64,000 nucleotides of DNA from Eustoma russellianum (taxonomy: Eukaryota > Streptophyta > Magnoliopsida > Gentianales > Gentianaceae). The notes under the pieces were generated by a model. The model ran no database searches. It saw nothing but the letters and a program-made list of their open reading frames with translations, and was not told where the DNA came from. The stretch is from NCBI GenBank assembly GCA_036186865.1, contig AP025046.1, positions 31,459,957 through 31,523,956 of the forward strand, in the 5' to 3' direction. The stretch's first letter is position 1, and the number at the start of each line of letters is the position of its first letter. Made by a program: the position numbers and the translations under genes. Below are positions 10,540 to 21,352 of the stretch, piece by piece.

Positions 10540-11683
10540 GTTCGACCCTTGAACATATGTATTTGTCATCACATGCACTCGGGCATTAGTCCGTGGTCGA
10601 CTCTTCTGCTGTGGGGTAGATTTCTGAGACAGTCTCCTCTGTTCTAAGCAATCTCTGACCAAGTGGCCCATCTTTCTACAGTTAAAGCACGCTTCCGTCT
10701 TCCTCCAACACTCGTCTGTGTGCTGTCGGTTGCATGTTAGGCCAGTAGGAATGCCTGTGGGTTGCCTCTAGGCTGTGGCTGCTGCTGTCTCATCATACCC
10801 CTCTATGGTACTTTGACCCATCTTCCGGGTCTACCACTAGTCGCGTCTCTGGGTCTCTTGCCTCGTTTTCCTCATCATTACACTACAAGTCATTCTCCAC
10901 CAGATAACACGCATTCAACCCCTCTTTAGGCGCATACCGCCTATAATAAAAGGCACAAGTCTCCCTAAGATGTTAAACTGATTGGCGTACTCCGCCACCG
11001 ACATGACTGGCCCCTGTCTCAACGTCTCGAAAGTCCCTATCTTATGCAAAGTCACTGATGGTGGGACATAGAACTTCTTAAACTTTTCTCTAAATTAGGC
11101 CCAATTGACTGGTTGTGGCAAATCTAGGGGTGTTAAGCGAGCCGAACAGTTCTCGAACTGTTCGAGTTTGATTCGTATTTGATTCGAATTTGTTAATTAA
11201 TTTTACTTAAAGAGTCGAATTCAAACATCCTTTTGGGTTCGTTTATGAAAGCGAGCCTAATTGTTCGTGAATTGTAAGGCTCGTCTAAACAGTTATGGTA
11301 TTATAAAGCCAAACTCAAACCAATTTTAAAGCTCATTACAGTAAACGAACCGAGCCAAATAGTTCGTTTAGCGAAACGAAGCCGAATTTGAAAACCTAGT
11401 ATTTGGTTCATCTCATCATGCACCTACAGTAGTACAAAATTGTTCTCCACCTCGCTTAGCCACTTATCCGCATCATCTGGGTCGACACCCTTGTCAAAGG
11501 AAGGGACGTGTACCCGCTTCATCTCTCCATAGTAGTACCTGGTCTTGTACTACTGTTGTGGTGCAGCTCGATTCACTACCAGACCAATCTATATCAGTGC
11601 GTCTACTAGTGCCTGTGGAAGGGCACCCTAATTCTACTCTGACTATCACTTCCATTACCGTTAGGGTCTTTTCGTGGAGGCAT
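10540..11683 (-). pseudogene. Gypsy gag (family A), interrupted by a MITE
   Basis: Starts at ATG 11683 on the minus strand (MPPRKD...), next to the leader that matches the right arm. It contains a retrotransposon gag domain (SEVENNFVLL-type text around 11440) and ends with a zinc knuckle ACFNCRKMGHLVRDC near 10650-10690 that binds genomic RNA. A hAT-like MITE (11125-11404) splits the domain, and several frameshifts exist. Compared with the right-arm copy it keeps the zinc knuckle but lost about 80 bp next to the MITE. Confidence 0.75.
11125..11404 (-). mobile_element. hAT-like MITE in gypsy gag, one end deleted
   Basis: Starts on the plus strand with TAGGGGTGTTAA, a hAT-type terminus, preceded by GGCAAATC (11117-11124). 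The right-arm copy at 23406 keeps the other end, TAGGGGTGTTAACG, preceded by TATTTGCC. In one orientation these flanks are GATTTGCC and TATTTGCC, which fits an 8-bp TSD with one mismatch. The distal end is missing here through a small deletion that also removed gag sequence. The inside carries repeated GAACGAAC/GAGCCGA words. It has no coding capacity. Confidence 0.75.
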
Positions 11684-11791
11684 CTTGCTGTAAACATTGC
11701 AATTTATTTAATTCTATAAAGTATCTTAAAATTGAAGGCTGCTATGACCGTGTCTAAGGACACATGCAAAAGGTCAATGATCAAAACTTAA

Positions 11792-13364
11792 ATAGTGAAC
11801 ATACTTTCACAGTCTTTTCAACGGCAGTAGTGCCGACTACGAAGAACGAGAAAGCACCACTAAACAACGACAACATAATAACCTTGACTGTCAGAACATC
11901 ACACAAGGAGAGATGATGAGAGCACTGAAGAAGATGGAAAGAGCTAAAGTGGTAGGTCTAGATAACATACCCATTGAGGCGTGGAAGAATTTGGGAGAGG
12001 AAGAGGTCCAATGGCTAACTACTCTGTTCAACCGTATTTACAAAACAGGGAAGATGCCAGATGAGTGGAGAAATAGTGTCGTGGTCCCCCTATATAAGAA
12101 CAAAGGAGATGCACAGTGTTGTGGAAACTATAAATGGATTAAGTTGCTAAGTCATGCCATGAAGTTATGGGAGAGAGTAATAGACACACAAATTAGGAGA
12201 GAAACTCAGGTTACGGTGAATCAATTTGCTTTTATGCCAGGAAGGTCAACTACAGAAGCAATACACATTCTCAGGAGATTAATGGAGAAGTATAGGGAGA
12301 AGAAACACGATTTACATATGGTTTTCATCGATCTTGAAAAAGCGTATGATAGTGTGCCATGTAGCCTGATATGGGATAGTCTGGATGCAAGAGGGGTCTC
12401 TATGAAGTATATAGACATAATTAGAGATATGTATGCTAGGACAAAAACAATTGTTCGTACGCCTGTGGGAAATACGGACTTCTTTCCGGTGGAGGTCGGT
12501 CTCCATCAAGTGTCTGCGTTGAGTCCCTTTCTTTTTGCAGTTGTCCTTGACGAGTTGTCAAAGTCGATACACGAGGCAATTCCGTGGTGTATGCTTTTTG
12601 CTGACGATATTGTATTAGTCGCAGAAAGTAGACATACCCTGAGTATTAGATTAGAGCAGTGGAAAGATGTTTTAGAGAGAAAAGGCTTAAAGATTAGTCG
12701 TTCTAAGACCGAGTATCTGCACTGCGACTTCAGCGGCGTAACAGACAGTGAGGATAACCAGCTCACCATCGATGGTCAAGTGGTACCACATGTAAGTAAG
12801 TTTAAATACCTAGGATCATTTGTGCAACTGAATGGTGACATAGATAGTAATGTAGCACATCGAGTTCAAGCAGGATGGTGTAGATGGAGGGCTGCCTCAG
12901 GGGTGCTGTGTGACAAAACTTTCCCAGCTCAATTAAAGGGAAAATTTTATAAGGTGGCAGTGCGACCGACAATGCTATATGTGACAGACTGCTGGGCCAT
13001 CAAGAGGTCACAATTACAGAAGATGGAAGTTGCAGAGATGAAGATGTTGAGGTGGATGTGTGGGCATACAAGGCTAGACCGGATCAGAAACGAGGTGTTT
13101 CGAGAAAGGTCAGGCGTGGCTAGTATATCAGATAGAATAAGGGAGGGAAGAATGAGATGGTTTGGGCATGTCAAACGGTGACAGATAACGGCGTCGGTCA
13201 GAGCAATTGAAAGCCTCACTGTAGAGGGGAACATGGGTAAAGGCAGGCTCAAACTGACTTGGGATGAGCAGATTAGACACGACATACTAGATTTGCATCT
13301 CTCTGAAGACGTGGTCCAGGATAGGAATTCATGGAGACATAAGATTAAGGTTAACGAGGTATAG
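11792..13364 (+). pseudogene. RTE LINE reverse transcriptase (one in-frame stop)
   Basis: One frame runs from the truncated edge through ATG 11913 to TAG 13362-13364, broken only by TGA at 13179-13181. It makes DNA from LINE RNA at a nicked target. RT motifs in order: KVVGLDNIPIEAWK (about residue 12), FMPGRSTTEAI, FIDLEKAYDSVP (catalytic Asp), SPFLFAVVLDEL, and LFADDIVLVAE with the FADD catalytic pair near residue 230. The C-terminus has the RTE-typical MKMLRWMCGHTRLDRIRN and RMRWFGHVKR. The second copy at 49608-50804 reads HVKRRKT at the place of the stop, which suggests that TGA replaced an Arg codon. The missing endonuclease makes it non-autonomous. Confidence 0.9.
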
Positions 13365-13721
13365 ATCATATATGGACACTTTAGAGTATATTTAAGGACA
13401 TAGATAGTCGTAGACACTATCTACGCTTTTCACTTGGTGGTGTTTACATTACATGTACATATATACGTGATGTGTATTTTAATATCGAAAGCTCTTTCAT
13501 TGTATTTCTTGAATTTTCTCATTAACACACTAGCACAGTATATCTCTATTATTATGTCATTTTTGCAGGTACATATAGAGCCGAGGGTCTCACTGGAAAC
13601 AGACTCTCTATCCCTTGGGATAGAGGTATCGTCTGCCTACCACTTACCCTCCCCAGACACTAACAATAGCTTTTGCTGTCGTTGGGATATGCTGGGCCCG
13701 GATGATGATGATGATGATGAT
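11792..13721 (+). mobile_element. 5'-truncated RTE-type LINE
   Basis: Inserted in the 5' leader of gypsy family A, in opposite orientation to it. Gypsy sequence up to AAACTTAAATAGTG (about 11791) and from CGTCACTTAAATC (about 13722) flanks it, with some leader sequence lost between. It encodes RT and the RTE C-terminal region but lacks the endonuclease. It ends with a GAT-type microsatellite tail (13702-13721), as RTE elements do. A clean TSD is not visible; only ACTTAAAT is shared by both flanks. Confidence 0.85.
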
Positions 13722-13774
13722 CGTCACTTAAATCTAAGATCATTGCTTAAATCTAAGTTTTCAACATGGACCTA

Positions 13775-13793
13775 GAGCCATGCTCTATACCAC
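13775..13793 (-). other. Primer-binding site of gypsy family A
   Basis: Minus strand TGGTATAGAGCATGG follows the LTR end ...GGTGCTACA by three bases. It matches the initiator Met-tRNA type TGGTATCAGAGC apart from one missing C. Confidence 0.7.
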
Positions 13794-13796
13794 TTG

Positions 13797-14327
13797 TAGC
13801 ACCCCGTCCAAGCCATAGCATTCGAAACGGTTCATTTGCCGTATTCTGCTAAGAGAAATATAAGGCGTCGAAACAAATCATATGTTCATCAGCAAATTGA
13901 TGTAGGCTGATATAGCAGAAACGTCATAAAATTAAAACAACTGAAATAGTCCTCAAATCATCAGTATACAAGTATAGGAATGTCTAAATCCAAAATATAA
14001 ATAGTAAACTTAATAAAGTATCTCTAAGTCTCAAAATATCAGATCTCAAATCCATAACAGTCTCAAAATAAATTCCATAAATAAATCCTCCCGTCAGTCC
14101 TCGAATCATCGGTAACCTCACTCGGACTCATCCTCGACGAGCACTAGATCATAACCTTGATTCTCTGCAAAATGTCAACAAGTGTAGTATGAGCGACAAA
14201 ACATTGCCCAATAAGTAGCTTTTCTGTACCCATTATATGATCATACACCGGGAAACAAGTGTGAATACATAATTAAACAATTTACAAAAATATCGAGTTT
14301 TCCATTAGTAAATAATTGAATTATTGA
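13797..14327 (-). repeat. Partial 5' LTR of gypsy family A (left palindrome arm)
   Basis: Only the last 530 bp of the LTR (minus strand, ending GGGGTGCTACA at 13797) remains. At about 14328 it abuts thioredoxin-like flank sequence at TTGATTACATGGAC. The mirror-image junction occurs at about 22260 in the right arm, so the truncation predates the inverted duplication. Confidence 0.85.
14118..14225 (-). promoter_or_regulatory. LTR hairpin / splice-acceptor / acidic mini-frame module (family A, left arm)
   Basis: Minus strand: GGGCAATGTTTTGTCGCTCA, then a pyrimidine-rich spacer and TTTTGCAG (AG ends at 14165). After two bases the frame reads NQGYDLVLVEDESE and stops at 14118. This is the cleanest family A copy. 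Confidence 0.55.
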
Positions 14328-14330
14328 TTA

Positions 14331-14933
14331 CATGGACTTCAGTTTTTTACTGCACTTAGGTAGAAATGTTGGGATCATCAATTGATATTTACCCGTTAAA
14401 ATTGTAATGTTCAATTATGAGATTTATCTATCAACAGACATTGATGGTGCATTAGGTTATGCATAAATTTGCCTTTTTTATGATAACTACTCAGGTCAAT
14501 GTACTTCATAAAACAAACATTTTCATGTCTTATTTCGGTAATTGTTTTTAGTTGTTCTTTTACTATTGTTTTCCTTTTGTATCGTAATCTTTTCTCTGGT
14601 TATTTCTAATGGATGAACTCATCGACTTTTAATGAGACTTCTATTCTTATTGAAAACAATGCTGACTGGAGTCTGCACTTTGAGAATGAATTGCACCCAA
14701 ACAAATTGATAAATATCACTAACATTAACATTATATCCCATATCCTTCCTTAAATTGTTTTCATTAAAATTTGCTTGTTGTTTTGGTAGTGGTAGAACTA
14801 TTTTGTGACAGTGCAAAGAGAAGCACGGTATCAAACTTTAGGAGAAAAATCCAATCGTTCATCACATGTTATCGTGAGCTGGATATGAAGTTTTTAAAGC
14901 TTAACGTTAAAACAAAGGTAAAATCTATTTTTA

Positions 14934-14984
<51 letters not shown>

Positions 14985-15207
14985 GTGTATATAGACATAC
15001 CCCTTTATATATTGTCTTCAAACTAACTCAATCACAATTGCTTGCAGGATATAGCGTATGATCTAAAAGCAGAGTCTTTTCCAACCTTCTTGCTCTTCAA
15101 GAACTATAAAAGGTGGAAAATATCATCTTCCAAGCTAGTGAAGAAGTCCAAGAGAAAGATGTTATAAGATTACACTTGGCAATTGCTAGGAACTTCAATG
15201 AGAGTTA
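14331..15207 (+). pseudogene. Thioredoxin-like pseudogene, left palindrome arm
   Basis: Three exon-like blocks. Exon 1 (to about 14711) ends NADWSLHFENELHPNKL, with its donor mutated from GT to AT. Exon 2 (about 14771-14926) reads VVVELFCDSAKRSTVSNF...MKFLKLNV. Exon 3 (15050-15207) follows TTGCTTGCAG and reads DIAYDLKAESFPTFLLFKNY before a frameshift; in the shifted frame the acidic end ...VQEKDVIRLHLAIARNFNES reaches TAA at 15205-15207. The order NKL-VVVEF, FLKLNVD and ESFPTFLLFK follows the h-type/CXXS thioredoxin fold, with a cis-Pro in FPT. The CxxC redox motif is gone (CDSAK). An (AT)n tract lies in the last intron. Other thioredoxin-fold proteins are possible. Confidence 0.6.
14936..14976. 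repeat. (AT)n microsatellite in the pseudogene intron
   Basis: An AT run of about 18 units. The right-arm copy has the same site with fewer units, and the arm/L1 boundary falls in it. Confidence 0.9.
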
Positions 15208-15392
15208 AGATTACTCTTGACAATTGCTAGAAACTTTAATGAGGGTTGATGCATCAGATGACGATGCGCCTCTAGACATCACTATAAATCAGATGCATCA
15301 ATCCTCATTAAAGTTCATAGCAATTGTGAAGAGTAATCTTAACCCTCATTAAAGTTCCTAGCAATCGCCAAGTATAATCTTATAACATCTTT
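15154..15392. repeat. Centre of the large palindrome (36-nt spacer)
   Basis: 15154-15255 and 15292-15392 are near-perfect reverse complements: AGAAAGATGTTATAAG opens the left arm and CTTATAACATCTTTTTCT closes the right. They are separated by 36 nt (15256-15291). Both arms contain the 3' end of the thioredoxin-like last exon. Beyond 15392 the L1 interrupts the right arm, which resumes at about 21359. Confidence 0.9.
15167..15248 (+). repeat. 41-bp tandem duplication at the pseudogene 3' end
   Basis: Two 41-bp units starting AAGATTACACTTGGCAATTG and AAGATTACTCTTGACAATTG. The right palindrome arm has both units inverted, so the tandem duplication is older than the inverted duplication. Confidence 0.85.
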
Positions 15393-15427
15393 TTCTGATC
15401 GCCTTCCTCAACCCCTCCACTTGCACC

Positions 15428-16756
15428 ATGTCTGACAATGCAGCCGCCGTTGCGGCTTCACCCAAACGCTCCTTCGCGTCTCTCTTTACACCCACAGCAC
15501 CACTCCAACCGAAACCTATTCAGCGCTACAAAGGCAGCCCTATGATCACTTTCTCAGAAGAAGAAATCCATTCTTTAGCAGCTCCTTTTCGTTATACATT
15601 GGTAGGCACATTCTGGTATGGCCGTCCGCCATTAGCTACCATACGTTCGGCCATTGATCGTATTGGCTTCGTTGGAGCGGTAAAGGTGGGACTTTTAGAT
15701 CCCACGCATATCGTCCTTCATTTTGATCAAGAGCTTGATTACATCCGATGCTTTTCCAGACGAGGATGGATTATATCAGGCAAACAGATGCGTATAACAA
15801 AATGGACGCCAGATTACGATCCAACAAAAGAAGTTCCAGTGGTTCCGATTTGGGTCATATTTCCAGGTTTACCTCTCCACACGCATCGCAAAGATTCACT
15901 CTTTCAAATTGCGTCCATGCTAGGCACACCGCTAAAACTAGATGCGGCAACAGCCACGATGACTCGTCCTTCCCTGGCACGCGTCTGCGTTGAGTTGGAC
16001 GTCTCCAAAGAATTGCCACAAAGGATATTCATCCAAACACCATCTCGCGTCATCATGCAAAATGTTGAGTATGAAGATCTTCTGAAATACTGTTCCTCCT
16101 GCTACAAACTCGGACATGTAATTGCTGAATGTGGCACTGAAAACCCTACGCCGCTGCCTCTACAGGAGAGCGCGCCGACAGAAATTCTGCGTTCAAAGAA
16201 ATCAACAAATGCACAGAAGCAACGCTGGACACCCAAAAAGGTGGGAACTTCAACGGCTGATCAGATAATCGAATCTGATAATCACCATTCAGCAGATATT
16301 CAACTGGAGCCATGCATAAATGAAATGCCTTCTTCGCCAGATATGATTGCTGTCAATCCTATATCCAACATCCAGGATATATCATGTTTGAAAAGTGTTG
16401 ATGATTTAATTATAGGAGAATTTCATAAACCCACAACACTTGACTCCCATTCGGATGCAGAAGCAGACCCCTGCTCAGAAGCACAAGATCGAACAGCGAC
16501 AGATCAATTAGCCGACTTAATTGAAGCAGCATATATTGATTCAAGAGCTACGGAAAATCCAGCAGCTGCAGCATTGATAGATCATGCTTCCAGCGATCTA
16601 GTCAATGCAGAATTAGATGGACACATATCCGCCCCACGTCCAGATTCTCACTTGAGCCAGGGGCCTCGGCCCAAATGCACTCAACCGACTTCTCCCCGCT
16701 TGACCAGGTTACGTGCCGCGCACATCTCTAACTCTTTTGATCCTCTTTCCCAATGA
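15428..16756 (+). CDS. L1 LINE ORF1 protein (DUF4283 plus zinc knuckle)
   Basis: A 442-residue intact frame starting MSDNAAAVAASPKRSF. Residues about 45-150 (PFRYTLVGTFWYGRPPLATI to WVIFPGLPLH) match the DUF4283 domain of plant LINE gag-like proteins. Residues about 220-235 form a zinc knuckle, CSSCYKLGHVIAEC (C-x2-C-x4-H-x4-C). The C-terminal 200 residues are acidic and low in structure. It probably coats the element RNA and brings it to the nucleus. The stop TGA overlaps the ORF2 start as ATGA, which suggests that ORF2 is translated by termination-reinitiation. A stray domesticated host gene is unlikely, given the ORF2 directly behind it. Confidence 0.9.
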   Translation: MSDNAAAVAASPKRSFASLFTPTAPLQPKPIQRYKGSPMITFSEEEIHSLAAPFRYTLVGTFWYGRPPLATIRSAIDRIGFVGAVKVGLLDPTHIVLHFDQELDYIRCFSRRGWIISGKQMRITKWTPDYDPTKEVPVVPIWVIFPGLPLHTHRKDSLFQIASMLGTPLKLDAATATMTRPSLARVCVELDVSKELPQRIFIQTPSRVIMQNVEYEDLLKYCSSCYKLGHVIAECGTENPTPLPLQESAPTEILRSKKSTNAQKQRWTPKKVGTSTADQIIESDNHHSADIQLEPCINEMPSSPDMIAVNPISNIQDISCLKSVDDLIIGEFHKPTTLDSHSDAEADPCSEAQDRTATDQLADLIEAAYIDSRATENPAAAALIDHASSDLVNAELDGHISAPRPDSHLSQGPRPKCTQPTSPRLTRLRAAHISNSFDPLSQ

Positions 16757-19700
16757 AGTGCTTATTATGGAATGTTAGAGGAATTCGTAGTTCATTTCAC
16801 AGATTACTCTCATTAATTCGTAAGCATAATGTCTACTTGCTAGTCATCATCGAACCTAAACTTCGATCTAGTGCCTTACAATCATATCAGTTGCAACTTG
16901 GATTTTCTAATGCCATATCTGTGTGTAATGATCAAATGTGGTTTTTTTGGAAGGATACATTTCTGGCTAGAGAAAGCGACGATTATGGCAGTCAGCATCA
17001 CTCAGTAAAATTCCAATTGCGTCCTACAGGCCAATGCTTTTGGTTTACTGGGGTTTACGGGAAACATACACTCCTACAGCGGAGAATTTTATGGCATGAA
17101 TTACGGCATTTTCATTCATCACTTGATATCCCTTGGCTTATTGGAGGTGACTTTAATACATTTCGAACTCTGGATGAACATAGGGGCAGATCACGACCAT
17201 CTCTGCGTACATTGCAGGATTTCAATGATTTTATTCTGCATTGTCAATTACATGAAATACAATTTCAAGGCTCATCCTTCACATGGACAGATGGAAGAGG
17301 TTTAGGCCGAGTGTGGCGTCGATTAGACCGCCTCTTCAATTTGGATTCTCTTATAGATCTCTTTCCATACATGCAAGTCCAACATCTCTCGCGTGCCACC
17401 TCGGATCACTCTCCTTTACGTCTAACATGTGGCTTGGATGTCCCAAGAACTCCATCCCGGTTTAGATATCTTGATGTTTGGGCAACACATGCTGATTTTG
17501 ATGATTTTGTGATACATAGATGGCAATCCTACCCCACTGTAGGCGGCATGTGGGGCTTAAATCGCAAATTATCTCTTTTGAGTAAAGATTTGCGTCAATG
17601 GAATAAAGATATATTTGGCAACATCTTTGATGCAGTCTCCCTCGTAGAAACTAAAGTTAAAAGTGCAGAACGCGAGTATGATTCTAATCCAACAGACTCT
17701 ACACGATCTGTATACCATCAACATATGGCTGAGTTGCGATTGGCTCAAAAACGCGCGTACCTCTATTGGAAGCAAAAGGCAAATATTAAATGGTTGAAAG
17801 ATGGAGATGCTAACACATGCTTCTTCCATCATACAGTGACGCGTAAGCGATGCCACCAGATGATACGTAAGATAACTAAACAGGATGGGACAATCTTAGA
17901 TCAACACAATGACATCCAAGCGGAGGCTGTCAGATATTTTTCTAATCTCTTTGCTGAGGAACCTATCTCAGACTGTGACTCAATTCTTCGTTACATCCCT
18001 TCATTAATAACGGCTGAAGATAACTCCATGTTGACTGCCATTCCATTGATGTCGGAGGTTAAGGATTCGGTATGGGACCTCAGTCCGACCAGTGCAGCAG
18101 GTCCGGATGGGTATCCGGGCTCTTTTTATAGGAGGTTTTGGCCACATATCCAGAACGATGTTCACAAAGCCTTTCAAGAGTTCTTCTTGGGTCTCCGAAT
18201 GCCTAAAGCAGTGGCAGCTGCATCCGTAATCTTGATACCCAAGGTTAGTAATCCCCAATCCTTCTTCGACTACAGGCCAATATGCCTCACAAATTTTCTT
18301 TCTAAGGCCATGACACGACTGATTGCAACCAGGTTGGGATGTCTCTTGCCCAAACTAATATCTCCTGAGCAAGCGGGTTTTATGAAGGGACGAAATATAA
18401 CAGAGCAGATTCTATTAGCGCAGGAAATGGTTCATGTCCTCGACAAGCAAACACGGGGAGGCCAAGTTATTATCAAATTAGATATGGCAAAAGCTTTTGA
18501 TAGAGTTAGTTGGACATATCTTCAGCGTATCTTGCAAAGTATGGGTATGGATGCTCGGATGGTTCGTATTATCATCAATAATTTGCGGAGCACGTCATGT
18601 TCAGTCTTGCTCAATGGCTCTTTGACAGAATCATTCCCTATAGGTAGAGGGGTCAAGCAAGGGGATCCTCTATCCCCATTACTTTTTATTTTGTCCTCTT
18701 AAGGATTTAGCCTAGGGCTGAATCATCTTATACGAATGAGAGAGCTTAAGGGATTTAGAGCAGGCCGCACTCCTTGTATCTCACATTTGGGGTTTGCAGA
18801 CGATTTATTGATTTTCCTAAATGGTAGCCCTCGTAACTTATCTAAATTTCGGCAGTATTTGGATATATACCAACAAGCATCACGTCAGTTGGTTAATTAT
18901 CACAAAAGTCAATTTGTTGTGGGACAAGGAACTTCATTGGCTCAAGCATTCACTGTTTTAGGTATGCGTTCTACATCGCTGCCCCTTAAGTACTTGGGAT
19001 CATATTTATACAAGGGAATAAATAAGGCCACATATTGCTCCAATCTTCTCGCCCATTTTGATGCAAAGTTATCGTCTTGGTCCACCAGTTTCTTGTCCAT
19101 GGCGGGAAGACTAATTCTTATCAAGCATGTCCTTAATACTTTGCCCTCACACCTCATTGCGAGCTCTAGATTGCCTCAGAGCATTATACATACTCTGCAT
19201 AGGCGAATGGCGTCATTTCTGTGGAAAGGTCGTCATCATTGGCAATCATGGGCTGCTATCTGCCAATTGCGTGAAGCGGGAGGATTAGGCGTTCGGTCTC
19301 TTTTGCATGTCCAGCAGGCATATGATTGTCAAATTTGGTGGATGTATTTCACTTCCAACAATCTTTGGACAGCCTTTTGTAGGTCCAAGTATGGACATCG
19401 CCCATCTATCTACTCACATATTTACGATTCATCTACATGGAAACGCATAATACGCATGCATGACTTCATGGAGGGTCATACTAGCATAACAAATGGGCAG
19501 TTGCATTGGACACCCGAGGAAAATGGACAATTTTCAGTTCGTTCTGCATACAACTTGATTTCAGCTAGGTTGCCTAAAGAAGAGGCTAATTACATTTGAT
19601 GGAAAAATACACACCCAAGGCAAAAGGTTTTTCTTTGGCGTCTTTGGCATGGATCGCTACCGATGGTGGACAACTTTGGCGGCTGGCTCACAGTTTATCC

Positions 19701-20613
19701 ATCTCAATGTGTATTTTGTCGGCAATCTCATGATTCCCAAAATCATGTCTTCTTACATTGCCCTCTTATTCGTCCACTATGGGTTGACATGTCTATTACA
19801 TTCCATGGTCCGATGCCTTCTTCGCGTACAATAAAGTGTCATTTGCTTCGCTGGTGGCATAGATCATCATCCGGAACGATGGCATGACAGCTTCTTGCTG
19901 TTGTTCCATCTATGGTGGTGTGGGAAATATGGAAAATGTATACTTCCTGCAGATTTGGTGAAGAGAGTTTTGATTATGAACATCTTTATATGAAACTCAA
20001 GAGCTCAATTTACATATGGTGTTCCTCGGTTAATGGGAAGAAGTTTGCTCGCAACATGCCGCATCTTGTGGCACAACATTTCTCTCCTCCTTTGCGCACG
20101 AAACGAGCCACTATTGTGCGTTGGACACTTCCACCCTCAGGTAAATTAAAATTAAATGTGGATGCGGCTGTAGGTAAACACATGTCAGCGGGAGCGGCCA
20201 TACTTAGGACGTGCCAAGGTTCCTTTCATTTGGCTCTAAGTTTTCCACTGTTACTTTTGAGTCCCCTACGAGCTGAAATTCATGCTATGACAATTGCTCT
20301 TATGTACTACGCTCAGCATTATGACAGTCTTATAATTGAAACGGATTGCCAATCCTTGCTTACCTTGTTAGCTAACCATGATCGCATCACCGGAGAGCTA
20401 CGATTGGATATTGCCCGAGCATCACAATTTCCTATACTTAATAACTCTACTCTTCAATATTGCCCAAGAGAAGCGAATATGGCACCGCATAAGCTCGCAA
20501 GATATGGATATCATTCACCTGGTCTCACTTGCTACTCTTCGGTCCAAGCCTTGCCATGTGAGGTACGAGGTGCATTGTATGTGGACCGTCGTCTACCAAC
20601 TCTTCGACTTTGA
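16753..20613 (+). pseudogene. L1 LINE ORF2: endonuclease, reverse transcriptase, RNase H (three nonsense codons)
   Basis: A single reading frame of 1,287 codons with in-frame stops only at 18700-18702 (TAA), 19597-19599 (TGA) and 19885-19887 (TGA), and no frameshift. Residues 1-230 are an apurinic-type endonuclease (NVRGI, IIEPK, WLIGGDFNTF, SDHSPL) that nicks the target. Residues about 440-760 are RT: RPICLTNFLSK, GFMKGRNITEQ, IIKLDMAKAFDRVSW, GRGVKQGDPLSPLLF, and LGFADDLLIF with the catalytic FADD. A zf-RVT domain follows (HPRQKVFLWRLWHGSLP, CVFC...NHVFLHC). RNase H closes the frame (KLNVDAAVG, RAEIHAM, IETDCQSLL). The first stop lies between two RT motifs, so this copy is dead in trans unless read through. 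Confidence 0.92.
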
Positions 20614-21352
20614 TGATGCCAGCCTACTTCTTTGGTTGTTGCCTGTGTTTTCGAACGCAGGCAACCACGGTGCGTGTTCCCTTAGTCTGTCTGATTCTTT
20701 GGCATGCTAAATTTATGATTGATTTTACATTGTTTCGGTTCACTTTTGCTCTGGTGTCTATTTTTTCATGGTGGTACATCCGCATGTTGTCCACAAGGAT
20801 CTACCTGTGCATATCCCGCCGGCTGGACAAGGAATTTTGCATGGCTCAAATTTACATTTTGTCGTCTTGGTTATCTTGCCAAGGCGACTTCGGTACGTTT
20901 TCTTCTCCATTTGGTTTGCCGCTGTCCTCATCCATTTTACTACGCCTAATGCCTCTTCTCCCTGTTGCTGAGGTACAACACATTACTCCGCCACAAGCTC
21001 CTGCCAAGATCTCTCGGCCAATTCACAAGCGTAGATTCGGCCATGCAGTACCCCAAGGCTACATCACCAGCATCCCAGCACTTTACATAGCATTTTACAT
21101 TATTCCATTCATGTATTCCTGTACATATACGTTCTGCGCAATTCCCAGACGAATAAATATGTACGCTTTTTTCTTCGTCAAGGTTTTATCCACAAGGGTG
21201 GTTTTACTTGACAAGGTTTTAATGCGGCATATCATATTCGACTGGAGATGCGCAATCATTCGCTTTCTGTATTATGTTTTTGCATTTACTAACCTTTTGT
21301 AATATGGCCTTCTCCGCCACAAGTGAGACATTCAATAATATATTATCTTCAT
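20614..21352 (+). other. L1 3' untranslated region
   Basis: Follows the ORF2 stop and precedes the short A-tail. It is T-rich, with several short open frames that have no conserved motif. Confidence 0.6.

Larger units (their letters stand above)
3925..14327 (-). mobile_element. Decayed Tekay/Del-type Ty3/gypsy retrotransposon (family A)
   Basis: Minus-strand element. The order on that strand is truncated 5' LTR (14327-13797), PBS, 5' leader, gag, protease, start of RT, integrase C-terminus, polypurine tract, and 3' LTR (9072-3925). Most of RT, all of RNase H and the integrase core are missing at a junction near 9915. An RTE LINE (11792-13721), a hAT-like MITE (11125-11404) and a solo LTR (4975-7927) are nested inside. 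The two LTR 3' ends differ at many positions (roughly 85-90% identical by eye), so the insertion is old. Lineage is inferred from the iMet PBS, the long LTR and the chromodomain-like integrase tail. No TSD can be read because the outer 5' LTR edge is replaced by thioredoxin-like sequence. Confidence 0.85.

Noticed and set aside
12947..13417. 156-codon minus-strand frame
   Set aside because: It is antisense to the RTE RT gene, whose motifs are clear on the plus strand. The same shadow appears at 50035-50400.
3925..14327. An intact, recent gypsy insertion
   Set aside because: No TSD, truncated 5' LTR, most of pol missing, and LTRs clearly diverged.
15428..16756. ORF1 as a host gene (zinc-knuckle protein)
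   Set aside because: The DUF4283 plus knuckle layout, and the overlapping endonuclease/RT frame directly behind, mark it as L1 ORF1.
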